Source: Candidatus Gastranaerophilales bacterium
GTDB lineage: Bacteria; Cyanobacteriota; Vampirovibrionia; Gastranaerophilales; Gastranaerophilaceae
DNA length: 64,000 nucleotides
Assembly: GCA_900770525.1 (NCBI GenBank)
Contig: CAAHDT010000014.1
Span: forward strand, 13,841-77,840
Direction of reading: 5' to 3'
Positions 27,130 through 36,518 of this stretch are shown here, piece after piece. The position numbers and the translations under genes were made by a program. The notes below the pieces were generated by a model. That model saw only the letters and a list, made by a program, of their open reading frames with translations, did not search any database and had not been told where the DNA came from. How positions within the stretch are numbered: the first letter of the stretch is position 1; every line of letters starts with the position of its first letter.

Positions 27130-29484
27130 ATGAAAGTTCCTGCAATTCAATTCAATCCAAATTCATTTTTTAGAGTAAATACATCTAATAAAGAAGCAAC
27201 AAACCAAAAGCCAAATACTATTGAACCGGAATTAGTCTTAAAACAAATGGCAAATTTAGCATACTCAGGCGTTAATTTTACCGGGAATGAGTTTGATAGA
27301 ACAGTTGAAGAAAACTATTTTCAACTTCCTACAGGCGCAAAAGCTGACAATTTTCAGAAAGCTGCCGCACAAAACATTTTATTAGATAACGATGTTCTAG
27401 TAACTGCACCGACAGGTACAGGAAAAACTGCAATTGCACATTACGCTATTACTAAAAACTTGCATGACGGAAAGAAAACATTTTATACCACCCCTCTTAA
27501 AGCTTTAAGTAACGAAAAATTTCGAGATTTTCAAAGAACTTATGGGGAAGACAATGTTGGAATTATAACCGGCGATACAAAAATAAATAAAGATGCTCCG
27601 ATTATTATTATGACAACGGAAGTTTATCGTAATATGGTTTTTGGCGACAAATTTCAAGAACACAATCAAATGCTTGACAACTTAAAAACAGTTATATTTG
27701 ATGAACTTCATTACTTAGGAGACGTTGACCGTGGCGGAATTTGGGAACAATCTATATTTTTGTCAAAACCGCAAACTCAACTTCTCTCTCTTTCTGCAAC
27801 TATAGGAAACAATAAAGATATTGCAGGTTGGATGTCTGAAACAAAGGATATGGATGCTCCTGAAATTGTCACCGGTACAAATCGTGAACTTCGCGGATAT
27901 AAAGCATCTGATTTGATGCCTATACATACAGTTTTGGTTGATGTTCCTCAAGAAAATCGTCATGTTCCTTTAGAATTTCATAATATAAACCTTGAGGATA
28001 TTACCAAACCGCAAGGTAATAATAAAAAATCTAAGTTTAGCGAAAAAATAAACAAACTTTCAAATCTTGCAGAAAAAAAAGGCGTAATTCCTGCATATGC
28101 ATATACTGACATCGTAAGCAATTTGAAAGATGAAGACAAATTACCCGCTATATTCTTTGTCTTTGATAAGAAAAACAGTAAAGATATATTAGAATATTTG
28201 ACTAAATACGGTGTAAAATTAACCAATGATGAAGAGCGATTAGAAATTCAAAAAACAATTCAACGCTACGAAGATGAAGGGAAATACCTTGGAGAATCAC
28301 TTGATGTAAAAGCGTTATTAAAAGGGTATGCCGTTCATAATTCAGGATTGCTTCCTAATCAAAAAGAACTCGTTGAAGAACTTTTCCAAAAGAAACTAGT
28401 AAAAACTGTTATTGCGACAGAAACTTTATCTGCTGGAATTAATATGCCAACAAGAACAACCGTAATTACAGCAACCAGAAAACCTTCTTCAACTCCTGAT
28501 GGACCGGATCATAAAAGAACAATTTCCCCAAATGAATTTCACCAAATGGCTGGAAGAGCTGGTCGCCGAGGAATAGATAAAATCGGATACTGTTATACCT
28601 TGAGTCTTAATGATGAACAAGCAAAAGTTTTCAACAATCTTGTAACTGCCAGACCAAACAATTTGCGAAGTGCTTTTAAACCATCTTATTCATTTATCGC
28701 AAAATATTATGATGCTTGTCAAAATAATGACATGTTAGATATCATCTGTGACAAATCATTCTATACTTATAACAAGAACGAAAAAGTTGCAGCAAAAAAC
28801 AAATCCGCATTAAAAAACATGTTTGATAGAAAAATTGCCCTAATGAAGGAATTTGGGTATATTAATCCATCAAACAAATTAACTCAAAAAGGCGTTTTAT
28901 TATCTCATCTTAACGGTTATGAACAAATTCCAATTATGGAAATGGTTTCATCAAAAGCCCTTGCTAATATGTCACCAGTTGAACTTGCAGCATCAGTTAG
29001 TGCATTAGCTAATATTGACATAAAAAAAGAATCTCCAAAATTCAACACAAATAAAGAACAAAATGCTAAGTCTTATTCATATGAAGATGCAGCCGTTGGA
29101 AAATTTGTGAACAAATTGGAGTCCGTTTTAAATAAATATAATGATTTTTCAAAAAGTGAAAGCGAAAAATTCATGCCTGTTGACGTAAATCATGATTTAA
29201 CCAGAAATATTTACGCTTGGGCATATTTAAATTCTCAAGATGAAGATTCAGTAAGAAACTGGGGAAAAATCTATTATAGTGCAGATAAAAGAAAATACAA
29301 AGATGAAGGAACTTTGTTTAAGGGCATAATGATGACAGTTGACCTTTTGAAACAATTACGCGATATATCCGCAGAAGGAGCACGCGTTTCAAAAACTACA
29401 TCAGATTATAATTATTACGTTGATTTATATGAAAATATCGACAAAGCAATAAGTCTTATCAGCAAAGAACCTGCTATCGGTTAA
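27130..29484 (+). CDS. Ski2-like DExH-box RNA helicase
   Basis: ATG 27130 follows AGGGGG and is preferred to the upstream TTG; the product has 784 residues. Motifs in order: A-P-T-G-T-G-K-T (I, about 93-100), T-T-P-L-K-A-L-S-N-E-K (Ia), D-E-L-H (II), L-S-A-T (III), A-T-E-T-L-S-A-G-I-N-M-P (V) and Q-M-A-G-R-A-G-R-R-G (VI). These define the Ski2/Mtr4 group that unwinds structured RNA for exonucleases and is known from archaea, eukaryotes and cyanobacteria. The N-terminal 60 residues are an unusual leader with I-Q-F-N-P-N-S-F-F and N-F-T-G-N. The C-terminal 280 residues diverge from typical Ski2 helical domains. Confidence 0.85.
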   Translation: MKVPAIQFNPNSFFRVNTSNKEATNQKPNTIEPELVLKQMANLAYSGVNFTGNEFDRTVEENYFQLPTGAKADNFQKAAAQNILLDNDVLVTAPTGTGKTAIAHYAITKNLHDGKKTFYTTPLKALSNEKFRDFQRTYGEDNVGIITGDTKINKDAPIIIMTTEVYRNMVFGDKFQEHNQMLDNLKTVIFDELHYLGDVDRGGIWEQSIFLSKPQTQLLSLSATIGNNKDIAGWMSETKDMDAPEIVTGTNRELRGYKASDLMPIHTVLVDVPQENRHVPLEFHNINLEDITKPQGNNKKSKFSEKINKLSNLAEKKGVIPAYAYTDIVSNLKDEDKLPAIFFVFDKKNSKDILEYLTKYGVKLTNDEERLEIQKTIQRYEDEGKYLGESLDVKALLKGYAVHNSGLLPNQKELVEELFQKKLVKTVIATETLSAGINMPTRTTVITATRKPSSTPDGPDHKRTISPNEFHQMAGRAGRRGIDKIGYCYTLSLNDEQAKVFNNLVTARPNNLRSAFKPSYSFIAKYYDACQNNDMLDIICDKSFYTYNKNEKVAAKNKSALKNMFDRKIALMKEFGYINPSNKLTQKGVLLSHLNGYEQIPIMEMVSSKALANMSPVELAASVSALANIDIKKESPKFNTNKEQNAKSYSYEDAAVGKFVNKLESVLNKYNDFSKSESEKFMPVDVNHDLTRNIYAWAYLNSQDEDSVRNWGKIYYSADKRKYKDEGTLFKGIMMTVDLLKQLRDISAEGARVSKTTSDYNYYVDLYENIDKAISLISKEPAIG

Positions 29485-29639
29485 TAAAATACTCCACATT
29501 GTTAATATTTCTTAACATAAGAGAAAATTTAGGCAATTTTGTGGGAATAAAATACTTATTAATAGTATAAGGAATATTTAGGATTACAAAATAATACTTT
29601 CTCATAGTTAAGGAAACAGGAAACAATAGGGAGGTCTCT

Positions 29640-29882
29640 ATGGCAATAGGTGCTGAAGACTACATCGACCAGCTTTTAGTAAAAAAATACGCAGAAGAAA
29701 AAGTAGACAACCATGATGATATGGAATCAATGGTTGACCCAAATAAGATGATGAATGCCATGAATGATTATGCAAGCATGTATCGTAATATGATGGTTCT
29801 TAAACAAAGATTGAACATTGCATGTTATGCAGTAAATGCAAGAAACGCCAGATATAATAAATCAGGTGGTTCTTACCAATAA
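29640..29882 (+). CDS. Small helical protein of unknown function
   Basis: AGGGAGG sits just before the ATG. The 80-residue product is acidic and then basic, Met-rich in the middle (S-M-V-D-P-N-K-M-M-N-A-M-N-D-Y) and mostly helical, with no membrane segment. It is expressed alone, 52 nt upstream of maf. Its size and helical nature recall small secretion chaperones or structural subunits, but there is no sequence evidence for this. Confidence 0.55.
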   Translation: MAIGAEDYIDQLLVKKYAEEKVDNHDDMESMVDPNKMMNAMNDYASMYRNMMVLKQRLNIACYAVNARNARYNKSGGSYQ

Positions 29883-29934
29883 GTTTAAATCTTCCTCTTT
29901 TCTGGTAAAATAATACCATAAGAGAGGAAAAACT

Positions 29935-30528
29935 ATGGGAAAAATAATATTGGCTTCAGCGTCACCAAGAAGACGCGATCTCCTAAAACAACTAAATTAT
30001 AATTTCGAAATTGTTCCGTCGCCGTATGTTGAAGATCATACGAGGACGGATTTTTCTTATGATTTTATTGAAACATTAGCAACTAACAAAGTTCTTGCGG
30101 TTGTTCCACTTATAAAAGAACCTTGTATAATTATTGGAGCTGATACAGTTGTAGTACTAGATAATGAGATTCTAGGGAAGCCACAAGACCGTCAAAACGC
30201 ATTTGACATGCTTAAATCACTTTCTAATAAAAAACACTCCGTTGTCACTAGTGTTGTAGTGCTAAATACTAAAACAAATATTTTGTTGAAAAAATCCGTT
30301 ACAAGTGAAGTTACTTTTAACCTTTTGACTGATGAAATGATCGATTATTATGTTGATAATTACAAGCCTATGGACAAGGCAGGGGCTTACGGAATACAAG
30401 AAATGCCTGAAGGATACATAAAAAGTTATACAGGCAGTTTAGAAAATATAATCGGGTTAGATACTAAAACTGTTGAAGAATTAGTTAACAAATGTAAAAA
30501 TGAGAATAATTCTCACTTTACAAAATAG
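29935..30528 (+). CDS. maf: Maf-family nucleoside triphosphate pyrophosphatase
   Basis: The 197-residue protein opens with I-I-L-A-S-A-S-P-R-R-R-D-L-L (residues 4-17), the defining Maf motif. It continues with I-I-G-A-D-T-V-V-V-L (catalytic Asp), L-G-K-P-Q, and K-A-G-A-Y-G-I-Q near residue 147-154. Maf enzymes hydrolyse dTTP/UTP or modified nucleotides and affect septation when overexpressed. AGAGAGG precedes the ATG. Confidence 0.93.
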   Translation: MGKIILASASPRRRDLLKQLNYNFEIVPSPYVEDHTRTDFSYDFIETLATNKVLAVVPLIKEPCIIIGADTVVVLDNEILGKPQDRQNAFDMLKSLSNKKHSVVTSVVVLNTKTNILLKKSVTSEVTFNLLTDEMIDYYVDNYKPMDKAGAYGIQEMPEGYIKSYTGSLENIIGLDTKTVEELVNKCKNENNSHFTK

Positions 30529-30577
30529 TTTTTTTTATTTACTATAATTTCATAGAAAAAAGAAAGGTGGTAAAAAC

Positions 30578-31114
30578 ATGAAATATGTATGTACAGTATG
30601 TGGTTGGTCAACAGAATCAGACAAGGCTCCTGAAAGATGCCCGCTATGTGGCGCAACAACTTTTAAGGCAGTTGATGGAAGTGATAAAGTTTATGCTTGC
30701 GAACACCATGTTGGTGACGGAAAAGTTGAAGATAAAGAAATTATGGAAGGTTTAAGAGCTCATTTCAACGGCGAATGTACTGAAGTTGGTATGTACCTTG
30801 CAATGGCAAGGGTTGCTGAAAGGGAAGGATATCCTGAAGTAGCTGAAGCTTATAAGAGATATGCATTTGAAGAAGCTGAACACGCATCTAAATTTGCTGA
30901 ATTATTGGGTGAAGTTGTTACTGATTCTACAAAGAAAAACCTTGAATTGAGAGCTGATGCAGAACAAGGTGCTTGCGAAGGTAAATTAGCTATTGCAAAA
31001 CGTGCAAAAGAATTGGGTTATGATGCAATTCACGATACAGTTCACGAAATGGCTAAAGACGAAGCTCGTCACGGCAAAGGTTTTGACGGACTTTTGAAAA
31101 GATATTTTTCATAA
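30578..31114 (+). CDS. Reverse rubrerythrin (NADH peroxidase type)
   Basis: A peroxide-detoxifying non-haem iron protein of 178 residues with the rubredoxin domain at the N-terminus (C-T-V-C-G and C-P-L-C-G, residues 5-25). A ferritin-like four-helix domain follows, with E-x-x-x-Y and E-E-A-E-H-A-x-K-F iron ligands and [11 protein letters not shown] near the end. This order is the reverse of classical rubrerythrin and is typical of strict anaerobes, which fits a fermentative gut organism. AAAGGTGG precedes the ATG, and a strong terminator follows. Confidence 0.92.
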   Translation: MKYVCTVCGWSTESDKAPERCPLCGATTFKAVDGSDKVYACEHHVGDGKVEDKEIMEGLRAHFNGECTEVGMYLAMARVAEREGYPEVAEAYKRYAFEEAEHASKFAELLGEVVTDSTKKNLELRADAEQGACEGKLAIAKRAKELGYDAIHDTVHEMAKDEARHGKGFDGLLKRYFS

Positions 31115-31132
31115 TCAAAAATAATTAACATT

Positions 31133-31168
31133 AAAAAGCCTGAATTAAATTTATTCAGGCTTTTTTTA
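31133..31168 (+). terminator. Strong intrinsic terminator after rubrerythrin
   Basis: AAAAAGCCTGAAT (31133-31145) pairs with ATTCAGGCTTTTT (31153-31165), with a T-run beyond. It also has the A-tract to serve the convergent minus-strand gene. Confidence 0.9.
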
Positions 31169-31203
31169 TTTATATTTTTACTCGGACTTATCATCCTTTT
31201 TTA

Positions 31204-31968
31204 TTATGAATTTTTAAATTTGCTTAATAAATTATTTCCGGCAGAATTTACTTTGTCTACAGTTGTGTTTAAAACATTGTGTTTCTTTTTGCTCTCATCG
31301 TGCAAAGCATGCTTGTCAGAGTTGTAATTGTTTGCTGTTTCAACGTCAATTTTTTCTTCTTTTTTGCCCCTGTTCATATAAGCTTCAACTTTACCGGCAA
31401 GAGGAGTTGCGATGAACGGAACAATTACACGTTTACCGATTGTAGTTGCTGCAATTAATGATGTAAGTGACCCAAACGCATCGCAAGCGCTACCTTTGAA
31501 TTTGTTACAAATTTCTGTGATTTCTCTGCTTGAAGCATTTTTGTATTTGTCAGAATTCTTAAGAATTGCTTGAATCATTTTTTGAGCATTTCTATCGACC
31601 TTGCTTCCGAACATCTTATTGAACATTTTTGATTGAACAATTTTATTGGAAATTGTTACGTGCATTAGTATCTGGGCTATAATCATCAAGCCGCCGTTTG
31701 CAAGGTCTAATGCTGCAACAAATTTTCTCTTGTCTTCTGGAATTTTGTCGTTATTCAAACTTTGATGAACATACATCCAGCATCCAAGACCATCTTTTAA
31801 AACAATTGAGGCAATTCCTATCCCATCAATAATGCCTCTGCGGTTGTTGCGGTATGCTGCATAGCCTCTATCCATTATTTTTAAATCAGAAAGTTTTAAG
31901 AAAGGTTTCTTTAAACCGTATTCATAGGCTTTTGAACCAATATTAGAGATAACATTTGGTATTTGCAT
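31204..31968 (-). CDS. Membrane-associated hypothetical protein, second gene of a pair
   Basis: The 254-residue protein has about three hydrophobic stretches, at about residues 46-62, 85-108 and 160-190, and a Lys/Asn-rich C-terminal tail. It overlaps the stop of the upstream gene by one base (TAATG), so the two are translated together. Both share a general plan of helices with a Q-x-x-x hydrophobic segment followed by a polar tail, possibly distant paralogues. No recognised domain. Confidence 0.55.
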   Translation of the reverse strand: MQIPNVISNIGSKAYEYGLKKPFLKLSDLKIMDRGYAAYRNNRRGIIDGIGIASIVLKDGLGCWMYVHQSLNNDKIPEDKRKFVAALDLANGGLMIIAQILMHVTISNKIVQSKMFNKMFGSKVDRNAQKMIQAILKNSDKYKNASSREITEICNKFKGSACDAFGSLTSLIAATTIGKRVIVPFIATPLAGKVEAYMNRGKKEEKIDVETANNYNSDKHALHDESKKKHNVLNTTVDKVNSAGNNLLSKFKNS

Positions 31969-33407
31969 TATGCCACCTCAACTTTCTTTGGAGCTTGAGC
32001 AATTAGTTTTGAAGACTCATGCTCATGCTTTTTGCTTGATAAATTCGGGAAGAATATATCCATAAATCTTGGATAAATCCAGTTCAATAATGAACAAGTG
32101 AATGGTAATACTGCTAATGACACAAATACACCGACAATTTGTTTATAACATTTCATATGAGCGGTTGTTCTGCTAATTAATTGTTTTGCTGTTTCTTTTG
32201 CAAAATCCTTACTTAAACTACTTTCAGAAACTTTTATTGCAGCTCGTTTTTCGTTAATTGCTTTTTGAATTTCCGGAATCGAAGTTTTTTCAGAAATATT
32301 ACGTTTCAAGTTTTCAAAGAAGTTTATAGACTCGTTTACTTCGGTAGATGACTGTTTAACGCTGTCCATAACCAGTTGTTTAACTTGGGCTTCAGTGGTT
32401 ACGTTTTCATATTTTTCAACGTGACCAATCATCTTTTTAATATTGTCCATTAAGGCTTTTCTTACATTTTTGAATGATTCTTCCTTGTTTCCACCACTCT
32501 TATGTGCTCTGTTTTGAACATCTTTTAAAATGTTTAGCATTTCTTTAGAATCAGGTTTAGCCTTAACTTCTTTTATTTTAGCTGTTATAAATTTATCAAC
32601 ATCAGAAACACTGTTAGCATCTTTTAATACTGAATATAAGCTATCAAATATATCATGTGCTTCTTTGTTATGAGTTCTATAATAATTACTTGTCGCTAAA
32701 CGTTTCGAAACTGTTATTTCAAGTTCTTTCTTAATAGCTTTATCACGAGCAATTTGTTTATCAATTGTTTCAGTTAACAAATTACGATATTCAGTATCAC
32801 TGATTTTTTGAGTTTTTCCGTCAGAAGTTTTGTATAATACGGTGCTCTTGTCACTCAACATCTTTTCTAAAGCTGCAGCTTGCCCTTCTTTATAAGCTTT
32901 AACTTCTGCTTTTAATTGGTCTTTGGTCATATCTGGATTTTCTTTTTTCTTCATCTTGGTGATATAGTAATCATCCATAAACAAAGTTTTATTTATTTTT
33001 TCGCCAAATACACCTTTATTTGCCCAGTTATCAAAAATCTTGTAAAAAGGTGCTGTCAACCCGCATTGGGTAACAACAGCTAAAACAGCTGAAACAGGCT
33101 GCCTCCATGCTGAATAAGTTCTGGTATCTTCATCCGTTTTAGACATAAAATTGTATTTAATGAAAATAGGAGCAACTAACCCTGTACCAAGAGAGTTAAT
33201 AACAATATTTTGGATTTCACCACCATTTGAGCCTAATCTTTTCAACATCTTTAAGGATTTAGGCATCAAATCTGCAACCGCATTTTCAAGTGCCGGAGTT
33301 TCAACGAGTGCTCTACCTTTAAAACTTGGCGCTGTTTTCATCTTCCGAGCATGCTGCGCAGGGGCTTTATACCTATTATTGTAAGCTAAATCATCTACCT
33401 TCATCAT
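31968..33407 (-). CDS. Large hypothetical protein with F-K-G leader, coiled coil and membrane segments
   Basis: The 479-residue protein has a basic leader with T-A-P-S-F-K-G (Phe29). Hydrophobic segments lie at about 72-86 and 105-130, a long charged helical region spans about 150-400, and a terminal membrane helix is at about 425-450. No enzyme motif. The F-x-G leader recurs in other unknown genes of this window. The protein may be envelope-associated and spans the membrane at both ends. Function unknown. Confidence 0.55.
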   Translation of the reverse strand: MMKVDDLAYNNRYKAPAQHARKMKTAPSFKGRALVETPALENAVADLMPKSLKMLKRLGSNGGEIQNIVINSLGTGLVAPIFIKYNFMSKTDEDTRTYSAWRQPVSAVLAVVTQCGLTAPFYKIFDNWANKGVFGEKINKTLFMDDYYITKMKKKENPDMTKDQLKAEVKAYKEGQAAALEKMLSDKSTVLYKTSDGKTQKISDTEYRNLLTETIDKQIARDKAIKKELEITVSKRLATSNYYRTHNKEAHDIFDSLYSVLKDANSVSDVDKFITAKIKEVKAKPDSKEMLNILKDVQNRAHKSGGNKEESFKNVRKALMDNIKKMIGHVEKYENVTTEAQVKQLVMDSVKQSSTEVNESINFFENLKRNISEKTSIPEIQKAINEKRAAIKVSESSLSKDFAKETAKQLISRTTAHMKCYKQIVGVFVSLAVLPFTCSLLNWIYPRFMDIFFPNLSSKKHEHESSKLIAQAPKKVEVA

Positions 33408-33472
33408 ACTTTAAACTAAACACCTTCCATATATATATACGTTTGAACAAAATAAAAATTGCCCTTTTTCTC

Positions 33473-35101
33473 CTATTTATTAAGTTTTGTGAACTGTATT
33501 AAAGACCAATCGCCAAGTTTTTCGTAGCGTGTAACGGCTAACCCTTGTTGTAAATCATCAAATACTCGATTTCTTACATAAGAGAATATTAAGTATAAAA
33601 ATGGGGTATGCTCATAACGATATCTATCACTTGTAATAGCTTTAATATCATCCTTTGAATAGAAAGCTACACTATCTGGAATTATCACAATTACATTCTG
33701 TCCTTTTTGGACTTTTGATAATACAGAATCTCTCATTACATAGTCTAAATAACTGCTCTTTTTTTCTGCAAAAATGTCTTTTAACAGAGGTTTTCCGTTT
33801 GTAAAAATTTCAGCAACATCCTTGTCCGACATGAAATATTCCGGGAAATTAGCCTTATCAATGCTTATAATTTGGAATTTTGAAAAATCGAAATACTTTT
33901 CGTATCTGTCTTTTGAGTAATATTCCAAGATAATTATATCATTCTGATTTGGCTTTGCACGATTTAACAAGTCTGCAACAAGTTTATGCCCTTGTGGGCG
34001 TGGAATTTTCGGTGCAGAGGTTGGACTTATAAACAAATACGTTAAACTTATTGCGCAAAAGCATGCGATAAAAGTATTTGCGATTTTTTTATTTTCAAAC
34101 GAGCATGCTCCATACGCTGCAAGAAATAGTAATATAGGATAAATTTCTATAGAATATTTAGTAATAAAGACTAATTTCCCCAAAATTGCAGCAACTGTCA
34201 TTATTAAAACAAACCCAACACATATTGAAAATAATGCGATATTTTTTTTGTTTTTATAAAGCGCTCTTGCAATAAATACCAAAGCAATTAAAGTTGGAAC
34301 TATCGTAAAAAACACGAAACTTAAGCTTTTTACATATAAAAAATTATCAGGAGCGTTAACCAAGTTAGTTAAAACCGGTGAAAAATAATCGGTAAATAAA
34401 AATCCGATTTTTGAAATTGAAAAAGTTCCCCACCATTGAGAAAAAGATTTTGCGGTAAATATGTGGATAATTTGCGGTAAGCATATTCCACCTAAAACAA
34501 TTATCCCACCCCATATAGTTAATAACTGTTTTTTATATTCATTAAAAAGCAATATAGTTAACGCGACTAATTCGAAAAATACAAATACGAACCCAATTGT
34601 ATGCGTGAATATTATTAAAAAATTAAAAAGCACAAGTCCGCCAAGTGTTGTCCATGTTTTATTTTTCAAAAATCTTAGTAAATACAAAAGAGTTAATGCC
34701 GATATTAAAAATAATAGTGAATAAATTCGAACTTCTTGCGAATAATATATTAAAAACGAACTTATAGATGTAAATAACGCACAAATAAGTGCCGTTTTCT
34801 TGCTATGTTGTAATCCTACAAAATACATAACAATAATTGATAAAACTCCGGCTAAAACAGATGTTGCACGTAAAAACAAGTCACCACTACCGCCCAAATG
34901 CATAAAAAACTTCAAATAAAGATAGTAAAATGGCATGTGGCACTGGCTTAATATTCCATGAACAAAGTCTGCTCCCAGCGGTTTGGATGCTATCATCCAA
35001 GAAACATATTCATCATTCCATAGTCCTTGAGTTTTATTCAATCCGATTACACGTAACCCTAAACCTAGTACGGTTATCAAAATAAGATATATAATATTCA
35101 T
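33473..35101 (-). CDS. GT39/ArnT-like membrane glycosyltransferase
   Basis: The 542-residue protein has about ten to eleven membrane helices and a C-terminal soluble part. The first loop carries G-L-W-N-D-E-Y-V-S-W, the W-x-D-E motif of GT-C lipid-phosphate-sugar-dependent glycosyltransferases, with the acidic pair as catalytic site. Y-Y-S-Q-E-V-R-I-Y-S (about 123-132) is the second conserved family motif. Such enzymes move a sugar from polyprenyl phosphate onto proteins or lipid A on the periplasmic side. The acceptor is unknown. The ATG is at 35101 after a terminator for the next gene. Confidence 0.8.
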   Translation of the reverse strand: MNIIYLILITVLGLGLRVIGLNKTQGLWNDEYVSWMIASKPLGADFVHGILSQCHMPFYYLYLKFFMHLGGSGDLFLRATSVLAGVLSIIVMYFVGLQHSKKTALICALFTSISSFLIYYSQEVRIYSLLFLISALTLLYLLRFLKNKTWTTLGGLVLFNFLIIFTHTIGFVFVFFELVALTILLFNEYKKQLLTIWGGIIVLGGICLPQIIHIFTAKSFSQWWGTFSISKIGFLFTDYFSPVLTNLVNAPDNFLYVKSLSFVFFTIVPTLIALVFIARALYKNKKNIALFSICVGFVLIMTVAAILGKLVFITKYSIEIYPILLFLAAYGACSFENKKIANTFIACFCAISLTYLFISPTSAPKIPRPQGHKLVADLLNRAKPNQNDIIILEYYSKDRYEKYFDFSKFQIISIDKANFPEYFMSDKDVAEIFTNGKPLLKDIFAEKKSSYLDYVMRDSVLSKVQKGQNVIVIIPDSVAFYSKDDIKAITSDRYRYEHTPFLYLIFSYVRNRVFDDLQQGLAVTRYEKLGDWSLIQFTKLNK

Positions 35102-35150
35102 TTACAACAATTCCCTTAATCCTTAGATATACTTGAATTGTAACACAAAC

Positions 35151-35184
35151 AAAAAACAACCGAAATACCTTCCGATTGTTTTTT
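35151..35184 (-). terminator. Probable terminator
   Basis: AAAAAACAA (35151-35159 region) pairs with TTGTTTTTT (35176-35184 region), with two further G-C pairs inside. On the minus strand it ends in a T-run. It lies just downstream of the 35211-35558 gene. Confidence 0.6.
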
Positions 35185-35210
35185 AGTTACTTTAAATTTG
35201 TATTAATCAT

Positions 35211-35558
35211 CTAGAATGGACGAGTTTGATTTAATTTCAAACGCAATTCTCTAAATCTTGTAATATCTTCTTGAGATTTTCCTGAATCTTTGAAGACAGC
35301 TTGAGCAGATGGGTGCACCATCAAAACATAGTCCATATGAATTTCTAAGAAATTATATTTTCTAGGAGCTTGATTAGCATTTCTCGGATAAATTTCAGCG
35401 TTAGTAACTGCCAAAAATCTACGTTCTCTGTCGTTTAACAAATCAGTAAGTTCTCTATTGGTATTAGTATATTTTGAAACGTGAACAATTCCCTTAATAT
35501 CATGGTCAACTGTTAATATACTTACTTCTATAGGAACTGTATCAATATTTTTAGCCAT
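35211..35558 (-). CDS. Small conserved beta-rich protein (possibly DUF6812-like)
   Basis: A 115-residue soluble protein with strands V-E-V-S-I-L-T-V, I-K-G-I-V-H-V-S, R-R-F-L-A-V-T-N-A-E-I-Y and Y-V-L-M-V-H-P. The pattern of modulating an I-K-G strand, then R-E-L-T-D-L-L-N-D and F-L-A-V-T, resembles a small family seen in Clostridia and cyanobacterial relatives (DUF6812, from memory). No catalytic residues are evident and the function is unknown. It has its own terminator. Confidence 0.6.
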   Translation of the reverse strand: MAKNIDTVPIEVSILTVDHDIKGIVHVSKYTNTNRELTDLLNDRERRFLAVTNAEIYPRNANQAPRKYNFLEIHMDYVLMVHPSAQAVFKDSGKSQEDITRFRELRLKLNQTRPF

Positions 35559-35649
35559 ATTTTTATCCTTAAATTCTCTCTACTCTATGGCTCTAGTATA
35601 GTATATCCTATACCAATTGTCAAAAATATTTTTAGTAATTTGAAAATTT

Positions 35650-36129
35650 TTAGCTTTTGAATTTGCTAATCTCTTCAAAATAATGTGTTAATGCAACATA
35701 ACCTTTATAAATTTCGTTAGAAATAGTTGCATAGCAATTAGCATCTATAAATTTTAATTCTTTTGCACGGATTTCAACAATTTTGTCAGCTTCAGCCTTT
35801 AGCGCTAAGTCATCTGATGAAGACCATTTTTGCAACAAAGAAAGTTCTTCGTACATTTGTTTTGCTGTTGTATATTCCAAAGTATTGAAATCATACTTTA
35901 ACAAAAGTTCTTTTTCAGTTTGAGAAATTCTGCTCTGAACAGCTTGGAATTTATAAATACGCTTAATTACAATATAGTTATCAGCAACTCTTTTATGAGA
36001 ATACGGAATAACATTCTGCGCTAAAAGTGCAGCATGAGAACGAGATGTAAACGTATCTTCCTGATTGGATAAAGCACTTCTCGAAGTTAAATCAAAACCG
36101 GATTTTTTATCTATAAGTTCTTCTATCAC
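35650..36129 (-). CDS. Helical hypothetical protein
   Basis: GGAGG sits 7 nt before a GTG at 36129, which I take as the start rather than the TTG two codons earlier (159 residues). The product is mostly alpha-helical and soluble. It has R-S-A-L-S-N-Q-E-D-T-F-T-S-R-S-H-A near the N-terminus and Tyr-rich helices at the C-terminus. No recognised motif. It has no close partner: 90 nt upstream of the next minus-strand gene and facing the palindrome-rich gap. Confidence 0.55.
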   Translation of the reverse strand: MIEELIDKKSGFDLTSRSALSNQEDTFTSRSHAALLAQNVIPYSHKRVADNYIVIKRIYKFQAVQSRISQTEKELLLKYDFNTLEYTTAKQMYEELSLLQKWSSSDDLALKAEADKIVEIRAKELKFIDANCYATISNEIYKGYVALTHYFEEISKFKS

Positions 36130-36518
36130 GAACAAACCTCCGCTATCTTTTCTTCATAATATGCCAACCAAAAATTTTTGTCATGCCCGTAGTGCAAATT
36201 TTTAACAAAAATTATTAATTGTAATATTTGTTCATTTCTTTGTTCATTTTCTCTTCTTTAGCATCAAAGAAGAGAAAAAAGAACCAAAAGAGAAGAAAAC
36301 CGCAATCGAGTACTGCGTTGCTACGCAACGCTTTCTAATCAAATGGACAAATGTTTCATTCACATACGTTCATGAAATCTTTCAAGCGCTGCTATAATAA
36401 CGCAGCGCAGACTGCTCAAAGAGCAGTATTAGAAAACTTCTGTTTCATCGAACCAAAGTCTTAATTGCCCTAGACAAAAACAACTACGACAATATATAAT
36501 ATTAGTGGAGATTGTGGA
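36130..36518. repeat. Palindrome-rich intergenic region A
   Basis: This 389-nt gap has no gene but four hairpins: a perfect 13-bp stem at 36247-36259/36266-36278, GCGTTGC-TAC-GCAACGC at 36315-36331, GCGCTGC/GCAGCGC at 36386-36392/36402-36408, and ACTGCTC-AAA-GAGCAGT at 36411-36427. The last recurs at 47305-47319, and the first resembles the long hairpin at 47427-47468. It reads as a decayed or mobile palindromic repeat element rather than a simple terminator. Confidence 0.6.
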
